From: Halanaerobiaceae bacterium | GTDB taxonomy: Bacteria > Bacillota > Halanaerobiia > Halanaerobiales > DTU029 | Reading direction: 5' to 3' | Assembly (NCBI GenBank): GCA_012521855.1 | Contig: JAAYLO010000189.1 | Location: 1-5,298, forward strand | DNA length: 5,298 nt | Shown here: positions 1-5,286 of the stretch, piece after piece | Position numbering within the stretch: the stretch's first letter is position 1 | Layout of the letters: each line of letters starts with the position of its first letter | Translations under genes and position numbers: made by a program | The notes under the pieces: generated by a model | The model's database searches: none | Seen by the model: only the letters and a program-made list of their open reading frames with translations | What the model was told of the DNA's origin: nothing

Positions 1-1184
1 CCGATACCCTCTGTATAACTCCTGTACCGGTTAGCAATGAAATCTTCCAGAACCCTGTCCTCAAGCAGACGGTAAGCCACTTTTAGACCCCTGGCAAAGG
101 CATCCATTCCTGCAATGTGTCCATAGAAAAGGTCTACAGGCTCAAAGGAACCCCGCCGTACCTTGGCATCAAAATTGAGTCCGCCTGGTGCTATACCGCC
201 GTTTTTCAAAATCTCATACATTGCCATAGTAGTTTCATAAATATTTGTAGGGAACTGGTCTGTATCCCATCCCAACAGCATATCTCCCTGGTTGGCATCA
301 ACACTGCCCAGCATGCCGTTAATTCTGGCTACATGCAGTTCATGCTGGAAGGTATGCGCTGCTAAAGTAGCGTGGTTTGCTTCAATATTTACCTTAAAGT
401 AATCATCGAGATTGTATTTCCGTAAAAATGCTATAACTGTAGCAACATCAAAATCATATTGATGTTTGGTAGGCTCTTTTGGTTTTGGTTCAATCAGGAA
501 CTGGCCTGTAAAGCCGATCTCTTTAGCATAATCTACAGCCATCTGCAGGAAACGGGCCAGATTATCCTGTTCCAGTGCCATATCGGTATTCAGCAATGTC
601 TCATAACCTTCCCGGCCTCCCCAGAAGACATAATTTTCTCCACCCAGCTCTTTCGTAACCTCCATGGCTTTTTTAACTTTTGCTGCAGAAAAGGCAAAGA
701 CATCAGCATTGGGGGATGTAGAAGCACCATGCATAAAACGCGGATGTCCAAAGAGATTGGAAGTACCCCACAACAATTTGATACCTGTCTCATCCATTTT
801 AGCCTTTATTAACTTAACAATCTCATCAAGATTAGCAAATGTTTCCTTCAGGGTTTCTCCCTCAGGAGCAACATCCACATCATGGAAGCAGAAATATTTT
901 ACTCCTAATTTACTCATAAATTCGAAAGCAGCCTCTACCCTGTTTTTAGCACATTCCATTGGTGTAGAACCATCTTCCCAGGGACGCTGGTATGTGCCTA
1001 CACCAAACATATCACTTCCATCTGCTGAAAAGGTATGCCAGTAAGCAACAGAAAACCTCAAAATATCCTCCATTGACTTATCCCCAACAAGCTCTTCAGG
1101 ATTATAATACTTAAAAGCAAGCGGGTTTTTTGAATCCTTACCTTCAAATTTGATCTTTGATACATCACCAAAATAATTTCTCAC
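1..1184 (-). CDS. xylA: Xylose isomerase (class II), 3' end cut by window edge
   Basis: Cytoplasmic D-xylose isomerase (EC 5.3.1.5), which interconverts D-xylose and D-xylulose using two divalent metal ions in a TIM barrel. About 394 codons are present. The family is about 439 residues long, so roughly 44 C-terminal residues lie beyond the left edge. Visible family landmarks are WHTF (49-52), FCFHDVD with catalytic His101 and Asp104, LLWG with Trp139 in the substrate pocket, FWGGREGYE (187-195), IEPKPKEPTKHQYD with metal ligand Glu232 and Lys234, NIEANHA with Glu268 and His271, Asp296 in SVDAN, WDTDQFP with Asp307 and Asp309, and Asp339 in NFDAK. All expected catalytic and metal residues are present. 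The start is GTG at 1184, chosen because AAGGAGG (1193-1199) sits 8 bases upstream and the N-terminus MRNYFGDVSKIKFEG aligns with family N-termini. It is last of the three xyl genes seen, 60 bases after xylB. Confidence 0.98.
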   Translation of the reverse strand, partial: MRNYFGDVSKIKFEGKDSKNPLAFKYYNPEELVGDKSMEDILRFSVAYWHTFSADGSDMFGVGTYQRPWEDGSTPMECAKNRVEAAFEFMSKLGVKYFCFHDVDVAPEGETLKETFANLDEIVKLIKAKMDETGIKLLWGTSNLFGHPRFMHGASTSPNADVFAFSAAKVKKAMEVTKELGGENYVFWGGREGYETLLNTDMALEQDNLARFLQMAVDYAKEIGFTGQFLIEPKPKEPTKHQYDFDVATVIAFLRKYNLDDYFKVNIEANHATLAAHTFQHELHVARINGMLGSVDANQGDMLLGWDTDQFPTNIYETTMAMYEILKNGGIAPGGLNFDAKVRRGSFEPVDLFYGHIAGMDAFARGLKVAYRLLEDRVLEDFIANRYRSYTEGI

Positions 1185-1198
1185 TTTGAATTCCTCCT

Positions 1199-1221
1199 TT
1201 TAGTTTCATTACTATACTAAA
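1199..1221. promoter_or_regulatory. Candidate XylR operator / internal xylA promoter
   Basis: A 23-base imperfect palindrome with outer arms TTTAGT and ACTAAA lies just upstream of the xylA ribosome binding site. The half-site TTAGTTT resembles the arm of the Bacillus xyl operator as I remember it (TTAGTTTGTT...AACAAACTAA). On the minus strand it contains TATAGT (1211-1216), with a weak TTAAAA (1234-1239) 17 bases upstream, so a weak xylA promoter with an overlapping operator is possible. The palindrome is seen directly. The promoter and the XylR link are inferred. Confidence 0.35.
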
Positions 1222-1236
1222 GCCCGGTCAGGCTTT
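1219..1236 (-). other. Hairpin in the xylB-xylA gap
   Basis: On the minus strand AAAGCC and GGCTTT form a 6-bp stem around a 6-base loop between the xylB stop (1245) and the xylA ribosome binding site (1193-1199). Only three T residues, already within the stem, precede AGTATAG, so it is a poor intrinsic terminator. It could be an mRNA processing or 5'-stabilising hairpin that raises xylA message over xylB, or a weak attenuator. The structure is seen and its role is inferred. Confidence 0.45.
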
Positions 1237-1244
1237 TAACAAAA

Positions 1245-2747
1245 CTACTCCAATCGTGCCAGATCAGCAAAATCCCCCTTCAGGCTCCTGTAAAGATTCC
1301 GGTAAATGGAATAATACTCCCGGTAAGTATCTATATTCTCATTCCGGGGCGGAATAGTCTTTACAACCTTTATAATACCCTCTTCAGCTTCTTCAAAATT
1401 ACTATAAGTTCCGACACCAACACCTGCAATCAGGGCTGCACCAAAGGCAGGTCCTTCTTCTACATTTAGAAGGCTGATTTCCTGGCCAAAAATATCTGCC
1501 ATAATCTGCTGCCAGACGAGACTCCTGGCACCTCCGCCTATGGCCCTGATCTCATTTACTTCTACTCCCTGTTCTTTTATCAATTCCAGGGAATCATTGA
1601 GCCCATAAGTTACACCCTCCATTACACTGCGGACAAAGTGTTTCTGTTCATGTTTACCGGAGATTCCGAAAAATACCCCTCTGGCATTGGCATCTGCATG
1701 CGGGGTCCTTTCACCATAAAGATAAGGCAGGAATATCAGGCCCTCACTGCCAGGAGATACATCAGAAGCCATTTCATTTAATCTGTCATAATCAAACTCA
1801 TTGGCGAAAAGGCTCTTTTTCAACCAACTGAAAGACATGCCTGCAGAAAGCATTACCCCCATCATATACCAGCTGTCAGGTCGGGAATGATTAAAGAGAT
1901 GTATCCTGCCCTTCTGGTCTGCTACAGCTTTTCTGGAAAAGGCCACTACCACACCGGAAGTACCAATACTGACCATAACCCGGCCTTCCTTGATAATACC
2001 GCTGCCAACAGCGCCACAGGCATTATCAGCACCGCCTGCAACCACTGGAGTCCCTGCTTTGAGGCCTGTTTCACGGGCAGCCTTCTCCGTTACCCTTCCT
2101 GTTATTGCTGTAGATTCAACTAGAGGTGGTAAAATATCACGGGAAAGTTCCAGTTTATCCAGTAATGCATCTGACCAGTCCTTTTTTACTACATCCATCA
2201 ACAAAGTACCGGCACCATCTGAAACATCCATGTGTTTTTCACCGGTTAATTTGTACCTGATATAATCTTTGGGAAGAAGAACCAGACTGACTTTTGCAAA
2301 ATTTTCGGCTTCATTTTCCCTTAACCAGAGTATCTTCGGGGCAGTAAATCCTTCCAGTGCAGGGTTCGACACCAGGCTGATTAATTCCTCCAGTCCTCCT
2401 GCTCTATTGTATATTTCCTGGCACTGACTGCTCGTTCTGGTATCACTCCAGAGAATGGCCGGCCTGATGACCTCCATGTTTTCATCAAGGAAAACAGAAC
2501 TATGCATCTGGCCTGAAAAACTTATTCCCCTAATATCTGCTGCATCAATACCGCTTTCATCAATCAGCCCGCCAATACACTTTCTGGTAGCATCCCACCA
2601 GTCTTCCGGGTTCTGTTCAGCCCAGCCTGAACGTGGAGTAGAGAGAGGATGGTTTTCCGTTTTTGTTAATAAAATCTCCCCTTCCTCAGACAACAATAAC
2701 CCCTTAACACCACTTGTACCGATATCCAGTCCCAATAAATAACCCAT
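1245..2747 (-). CDS. xylB: Xylulokinase (FGGY family)
   Basis: Cytoplasmic kinase (EC 2.7.1.17) that phosphorylates D-xylulose with ATP to D-xylulose 5-phosphate, the step after XylA. At 500 residues it has the normal family length. The N-terminal FGGY domain opens with YLLGLDIGTSGVKGLL (3-18, phosphate-binding loop), and the substrate-site GQMH motif is at 79-82. The likely catalytic base is Asp241 in VVAGGADNACGAVGSG. The C-terminal domain has the second phosphate loop SIGTSGVV (260-267), YLYGERTPHADANARGVFFG (342-361), and the adenosine-side GGGARSLVWQQIMADIFG (404-421). No lesion is seen. The ATG at 2747 is preceded by AAAGGAGG (2753-2760), 5 bases away, which touches the xylR stop codon, so translational coupling to xylR is likely. 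Related FGGY kinases act on other sugars, but the GQMH and GGADN motifs and the neighbouring xylA make xylulose the clear choice. Confidence 0.97.
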   Translation of the reverse strand: MGYLLGLDIGTSGVKGLLLSEEGEILLTKTENHPLSTPRSGWAEQNPEDWWDATRKCIGGLIDESGIDAADIRGISFSGQMHSSVFLDENMEVIRPAILWSDTRTSSQCQEIYNRAGGLEELISLVSNPALEGFTAPKILWLRENEAENFAKVSLVLLPKDYIRYKLTGEKHMDVSDGAGTLLMDVVKKDWSDALLDKLELSRDILPPLVESTAITGRVTEKAARETGLKAGTPVVAGGADNACGAVGSGIIKEGRVMVSIGTSGVVVAFSRKAVADQKGRIHLFNHSRPDSWYMMGVMLSAGMSFSWLKKSLFANEFDYDRLNEMASDVSPGSEGLIFLPYLYGERTPHADANARGVFFGISGKHEQKHFVRSVMEGVTYGLNDSLELIKEQGVEVNEIRAIGGGARSLVWQQIMADIFGQEISLLNVEEGPAFGAALIAGVGVGTYSNFEEAEEGIIKVVKTIPPRNENIDTYREYYSIYRNLYRSLKGDFADLARLE

Positions 2748-2759
2748 TTTGACCTCCTT

Positions 2760-3941
2760 TTAAATATAATCTTTGATAATCTCCCTGCCGATACTATTAT
2801 CAAAAACCATTCTGGCCAACCCGTATAATGCTGCCTTATTGCCCAGTTTACTGTAGACAATATTTGCTTTCTCATATGAAATATTCAGGGCATTTTTTTT
2901 GACAATTCTCTCTATGTCTTCTGCTATATATTTTTTCAGGCCGATAATATCGCCGCCAATTACCAGTAACTCCGGGCTAAGGCTGTTAACAATATTGACA
3001 AGGCCAACGGCAATATTATGAGCACATTCTTTTACAATAGACAGGAGTTCCTGATCAGGTTGAAAGCTGACTTTCTTTATAATCTCCTGGCTATCCAGTT
3101 TTTCTCCTGTTCTCTCAAAATATTTATTAATAATAAAATTCATGGAAGCAAGGGTTTCCCAACAGCCTGAATTGCCACAATGGCATTCCGGTCCATCACT
3201 ATCTATAATTATGTGTCCAAACTCTCCTGCATTACCACTTGCTCCAAGATATAATTTGCCGTCAATTATTAAGCCACAGCCTACACCCTCATTTATAGAC
3301 ACGAAAGCTATATTATCAATCCCAGGGTAGATTACTTCCTTTTCTCCGATTACCGCAGCTTTAGCCTCATTTTCTATTAATATCGAAAAGGCAAATTCCT
3401 CCGCAAAATAGCTCCTGATATCAAGATTATGCCATTTCAAATTTGGGGCAAAGTGAAGGTAACCCTTTTCATTATCAACTAAACCGGGAAGTGCAACTCC
3501 CAGACCGATAATCTTATCAGTATCTATCCCTGCCTTCCGGCAAAATTCTTTCAAGCTCTTTACCAGAAAGGGCATTAGCTCTTCTGCTCTCTTTTTACGT
3601 CCGGCTATTTCCAGTTGGTCTTTTATCTGTAGATTGAGGTCAAAGAGATATATTTTGACATAATTCACTCCTATATCCATGGCCAGAAGATAACCGCGTT
3701 CTGGATTAACTGTCAAATATACAGGCTTCCGCCCCCCGGTGGAGCTGCCTTTATCAGTCTCTTTTACAAACCCGTTGTCCAATAATCTCTTAACATGATT
3801 GGAGATAGTAGCCGGACTATATCCGGTATTATCAGACAATTCCTTGCGCGAAACAGGGCCGTATTTATGTATCAGCCTGAAGATAGACGCCAGGTTCAAA
3901 TCTCTTATATATTCAGAGTTAGCTATTTTCACATCTTCCAT
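2760..3941 (-). CDS. xylR: ROK-family xylose operon repressor
   Basis: A 393-residue transcription factor of the ROK family. The N-terminal winged helix-turn-helix covers about residues 14-64 (ASIFRLIHKYGPVSRKELS, then YSPATISNHVKRLLDNGFV). It is followed by a sugar-kinase-like domain from about 84 (LLAMDIGVNYVKIYLFD) to the end. The ROK signature is intact: NEGVGCGLIIDGKLYLGASG (217-236), sugar-contact Glu240 and His243 in GEFGHI, and zinc ligands His243, Cys253, Cys255 and Cys260 in CHCGNSGCWE. The position that is the catalytic Asp in ROK kinases reads Glu192 (IENEAKAA), as I recall for XylR repressors, so a sensor rather than a kinase is expected. It probably binds xylose and then leaves DNA. 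It is the first gene of the operon, 12 bases from xylB, so it is probably autoregulated. The ATG at 3941 has GGAG (3948-3951) 6 bases upstream. The xylose assignment rests mainly on context. Confidence 0.92.
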   Translation of the reverse strand: MEDVKIANSEYIRDLNLASIFRLIHKYGPVSRKELSDNTGYSPATISNHVKRLLDNGFVKETDKGSSTGGRKPVYLTVNPERGYLLAMDIGVNYVKIYLFDLNLQIKDQLEIAGRKKRAEELMPFLVKSLKEFCRKAGIDTDKIIGLGVALPGLVDNEKGYLHFAPNLKWHNLDIRSYFAEEFAFSILIENEAKAAVIGEKEVIYPGIDNIAFVSINEGVGCGLIIDGKLYLGASGNAGEFGHIIIDSDGPECHCGNSGCWETLASMNFIINKYFERTGEKLDSQEIIKKVSFQPDQELLSIVKECAHNIAVGLVNIVNSLSPELLVIGGDIIGLKKYIAEDIERIVKKNALNISYEKANIVYSKLGNKAALYGLARMVFDNSIGREIIKDYI

Positions 3942-3970
3942 AAAAAACTCCTTTATTTCCAGGTAATAAG

Positions 3971-4008
3971 CTTATATCATGGACTTTTTTTAAGGGTTAA
4001 ATTAAGTC
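3971..4008 (-). promoter_or_regulatory. Candidate xylR promoter with overlapping palindromic operator
   Basis: On the minus strand TTAACC (3995-4000) and TATAAG (3971-3976) are separated by 18 bases, a moderate sigma-A match. An imperfect palindrome at 3982-4008 (arms GACTT and AAGTC, inner TTTAA and TTAAA, 10 of 13 positions paired) covers the -35 box and spacer, where a repressor would block polymerase. It lies 41 bases upstream of the xylR start. XylR is the obvious candidate to bind it, giving autorepression and control of the whole operon. I see no convincing catabolite-control (cre) site here. The palindrome is direct observation; the promoter and the binding protein are inferred. Confidence 0.45.
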
Positions 4009-4064
4009 TCAAAATATATATTCTAGATAATTCATAATATTCCTGCCTTATTCTGATTTTTTTC

Positions 4065-4095
4065 AAAAAAAAAGAGCAAGAGTTAAAACTCTTGC
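4065..4095 (-). terminator. Intrinsic terminator upstream of xylR
   Basis: On the minus strand GCAAGAG and CTCTTGC (4076-4082 and 4089-4095), with further TT/AA pairing inside, form a perfect hairpin. It is followed by TC and nine T residues (4065-4073). This is a strong intrinsic terminator shape. It separates the riboswitch unit from the xylR promoter and would end any transcript that passes the first terminator at 4183-4220. No ORF lies between the two terminators, so what gene it once served is unclear. Confidence 0.85.
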
Positions 4096-4182
4096 AAAAG
4101 GAGTATATAATAATTTGAGGGGTATTATGAAGTATATTTCTAACTATACAAGGAAGTATTCTAAAATTGTGTTGAAGATTTC

Positions 4183-4220
4183 AAAAAAGAAAAACTATCA
4201 AGCCAAAAGGTTGATAGTTT
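4183..4220 (-). terminator. Riboswitch expression-platform terminator
   Basis: On the minus strand AACTATCAA (4211-4219) pairs perfectly with TTGATAGTT (4193-4201) around an inner CC-TTTT-GG with one bulged C. The U tract TTTTTCTTTTTT (4183-4194) follows. It begins 14 bases after the 3' end of the c-di-GMP aptamer, the normal place for an expression platform. Its 5' arm CUAUCAA can also pair with UUGAUAG inside aptamer helix P2, which would prevent the terminator from forming. That alternative predicts termination when c-di-GMP is bound (inferred). Confidence 0.88.
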
Positions 4221-4233
4221 CACATTCCTTCTG

Positions 4234-4334
4234 GTTCTCCCCTTCGGCTGACCGGCTGCCATAGTATTTCTACCTTAGGCCCGTGTCTTTGTGCCCCCAC
4301 CTATCAATGGGTTTACCTTTATCGTGAAAAGAAC
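4234..4334 (-). promoter_or_regulatory. Cyclic-di-GMP class I (GEMM-I) riboswitch aptamer
   Basis: An RNA aptamer that senses the second messenger cyclic di-GMP. Helix P1 is formed by GUUCUUUUC (4326-4334) and GGGGAGAAC (4234-4242), nine pairs including G-U wobbles. AUAAAGGUAAACC leads into P2 (4306-4311 with 4296-4301), capped by GAUA (4302-4305). Then come GGGGCACAAAGACACGGG and P3. P3 carries the 11-nucleotide GNRA-tetraloop receptor, CCUAAG (4274-4279) opposite UAUGG (4259-4263), and the 3' AGCCGGUCAGCCGAAG segment closes the junction. This matches the GEMM-I layout I remember from the V. cholerae Vc2 and clostridial examples. Some usually conserved positions differ: the P2 loop is GAUA rather than GAAA, and GGCACAAAGAC replaces GGACGCAAAGCC. 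Binding may therefore be weakened. No coding sequence follows before two terminators, so the usual flagellar, pilus or surface-protein target is missing. Confidence 0.92.
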
Positions 4335-4364
4335 GCCTTTCAATATTTGCTTTTTATTATGTTC

Positions 4365-4393
4365 ATTATAACACACAAATTTAATTCTGTAAA
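4365..4393 (-). promoter_or_regulatory. Sigma-A promoter of the riboswitch transcript
   Basis: On the minus strand TTTACA (4388-4393) and a perfect TATAAT (4365-4370) are separated by the ideal 17 bases, with A/T-rich DNA upstream. The predicted transcription start near 4358 is about 24 bases before the aptamer P1 helix. This is the best promoter in the window, so the riboswitch RNA is probably transcribed even though no gene follows it. Confidence 0.85.
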
Positions 4394-4435
4394 TAGTAAT
4401 TATGAATTTTTTCCCTATTATTTTATATTTTTTTT

Positions 4436-4471
4436 GAAAAAGCAGGGCTTTACGGCCATGCCCTGCTTTTC
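4436..4471 (-). terminator. Intrinsic terminator after the broken exported-protein gene
   Basis: AAAAGCAGGGC and GCCCTGCTTTT (4460-4470 with 4438-4448) form an 11-bp stem with an 11-base loop. On the minus strand the lower part ends in TTTTTC (4436-4441). It lies 19 bases beyond the stop codon of the broken gene at 4490-4949. The stem is nearly symmetrical, so it could also act on the plus strand, but no plus-strand gene leads into it. Confidence 0.8.
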
Positions 4472-4489
4472 AGACATTGACAACAGCTG

Positions 4490-4949
4490 TTAGTCAGCCG
4501 ATACTGTAATTATTACAATATCAGAATAATCATTATTTGTCGAAATATTTACCCAGTCATCACCTTCAAGTGATTTTTCATCAAATGTTGCCGCAAAAGT
4601 TACAGTTTTTACACCAGAATAAAACGTAAATGTTTCCTCCTGTCCTCCATAAAGTTTCCTGCAATATTATCAGCAAAATATAAATAAGAAATATTGTTAT
4701 CGAATAAATTATCTTCATACCCTCCTGATTTTATATTTACATTAACCTGATAATTTGTCTTAACAGCAAAACTGGTGTTACCTGTATAAACCGGATCAGC
4801 TCTTTAAATTTACAGTATAATATTTCCTGGTTCAGTGATTTCTGCTTTTCTCTAATATTAACGATAACATCGAAATTTTAAGCCAACAGCATACTGCTTA
4901 CGGCAACAATAAGAACTGCTGCCAATATCAAAATACCCTTTTTTCCCAC
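4490..4949 (-). pseudogene. Broken gene for a small exported protein
   Basis: About 150 codons of a once-continuous gene. The GTG start at 4949, with AAGGAA (4956-4961) 6 bases upstream, begins a clear signal peptide: positively charged MGKK, then hydrophobic GILILAAVLIVAVSSMLLA. An in-frame TAA (4878-4880) follows. Readable protein continues as NFDVIVNIREK, then after a lost base at an A run (4846-4849) as AEITEPGNIIL. Stops at 4810-4812 and 4804-4806 interrupt before ADPVYTGNTSFAVKTNYQ. A lost base near 4650-4653 shifts the frame again before GGQEETFTFYSGVKTVTF. The rebuilt chain ends ...ISTNNDYSDIVIITVSAD at TAA 4490-4492. The mature part is beta-rich, acidic and lacks cysteine, suggesting a secreted or surface protein of unknown function. 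I do not recognise the family. The intact peptide stretches support a real gene. Base-calling error cannot be excluded, because two breaks sit at homopolymers. Confidence 0.75.
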
Positions 4950-4989
4950 AATTAATTCCTTCTCATTGGATTTATATTATAAATAATCT

Positions 4990-5128
4990 CTATTGGCCGG
5001 TTTCACCACTGGCTCCCCGCCATCCATAGGTAACCAGATAAAAATGACGGGTCATTGCCTCCAATGAGTGGAACTGCTCAAAGAACTTCACCAACCAGCT
5101 TTCAGAAAAAAGTAATCTCCCCTGTCAC
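4990..5128 (-). pseudogene. Small (about 45-residue) gene with one-base frameshift
   Basis: The GTG at 5128 is preceded by AGGAGGTGAT (5131-5140), a 10-base match to the anti-Shine-Dalgarno sequence, with the AGGAGG core 6 bases from the start. As read, translation stops after VTGEITFF at TGA 5102-5104. Removing one T from the run of six (5106-5111) restores VTGEITFSESWLVKFFEQ followed by FHSLEAMTRHFYLVTYGW and RGASGETGQ, ending at TAG 4990-4992. That gives 45 residues, soluble, without a signal peptide or membrane segment. The product is not recognised. It is 40 bases upstream of the broken exported-protein gene in the same direction, so the two may have formed an operon. The strong ribosome binding site makes a real gene likely; the break may be a true mutation or a homopolymer error. 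Confidence 0.55.
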
Positions 5129-5147
5129 ATATCACCTCCTGTCTGTG

Positions 5148-5170
5148 TAGTATTTAGTACTTTAATACTA
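5148..5170. repeat. Palindrome upstream of the small gene
   Basis: A 23-base element has perfect 7-base arms, TAGTATT and AATACTA, and lies 7 bases upstream of the ribosome binding site of the frameshifted small gene. It could be an operator or a weak leader hairpin. No convincing -35/-10 pair is visible next to it. In the neighbouring stretch 5171-5250 I see only A/T- and purine-rich DNA with no gene. Confidence 0.35.
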
Positions 5171-5250
5171 TTCTTTTCTATAGTTCGACTTCTTTCTTCA
5201 ATATTCCTTCTTTTTCTATAATTTTTATCAGAATAATATTACGTGCAAAT

Positions 5251-5286
5251 AAAAAACCCCTCTTGTAGGAAACCCAACAAGAAGGG
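5251..5286 (-). terminator. Intrinsic terminator of a gene beyond the right edge
   Basis: On the minus strand CCCTTCTTGT (5277-5286) pairs with ACAAGAGGGG (5257-5266) in a 10-bp stem with one G-T wobble and a 10-base loop, followed by six T residues (5251-5256). It ends a minus-strand transcript whose gene lies outside the window, and marks the left limit of that unit. Confidence 0.88.

Noticed and set aside
459..1044. Two plus-strand ORFs of 117 and 126 codons opposite xylA
   Set aside because: They are antisense shadows of the conserved xylA coding sequence, with no ribosome binding site or recognisable domain.
1887..2742. Plus-strand ORFs of 78, 91 and 95 codons opposite xylB
   Set aside because: Antisense shadows of a well-conserved kinase gene, with no independent evidence.
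2666..2875. Minus-strand 69-codon ORF across the xylR-xylB junction
   Set aside because: It is out of frame with both intact genes and is explained by them.
3942..4020. Catabolite-control (cre) site near the xylR promoter
   Set aside because: Searched by eye for the TGNAANCGNNNNCA-type pattern; no convincing match on either strand.
4009..4035. Minus-strand mini-ORF of eight residues (MNYLEYIF) with AGGA 5 bases upstream, like a leader peptide
   Set aside because: It lies upstream of the predicted xylR promoter and just downstream of a strong terminator, so it is probably not in the xylR transcript. Too short to support.
3142..4037. Plus-strand ORFs of 62 and 80 codons opposite xylR and its leader
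   Set aside because: Antisense to conserved ROK motifs, no convincing ribosome binding site, no known domain.
4055..4074. A/T palindrome (T run, C, A run) next to the second terminator
   Set aside because: Explained by the terminator U tract followed by an A-rich stretch; homopolymer runs pair by chance.
4127..4264. Plus-strand 45-codon ORF (MKYISNYTRKYSKIVLK...) with GAGGGG 4 bases upstream and TATAAT-like sequence at 4106-4111
   Set aside because: It runs antisense through the riboswitch terminator and most of the aptamer, so its sequence is constrained by RNA structure. The -35 match is weak (TTAAAA). No recognisable protein feature beyond a basic N-terminus.
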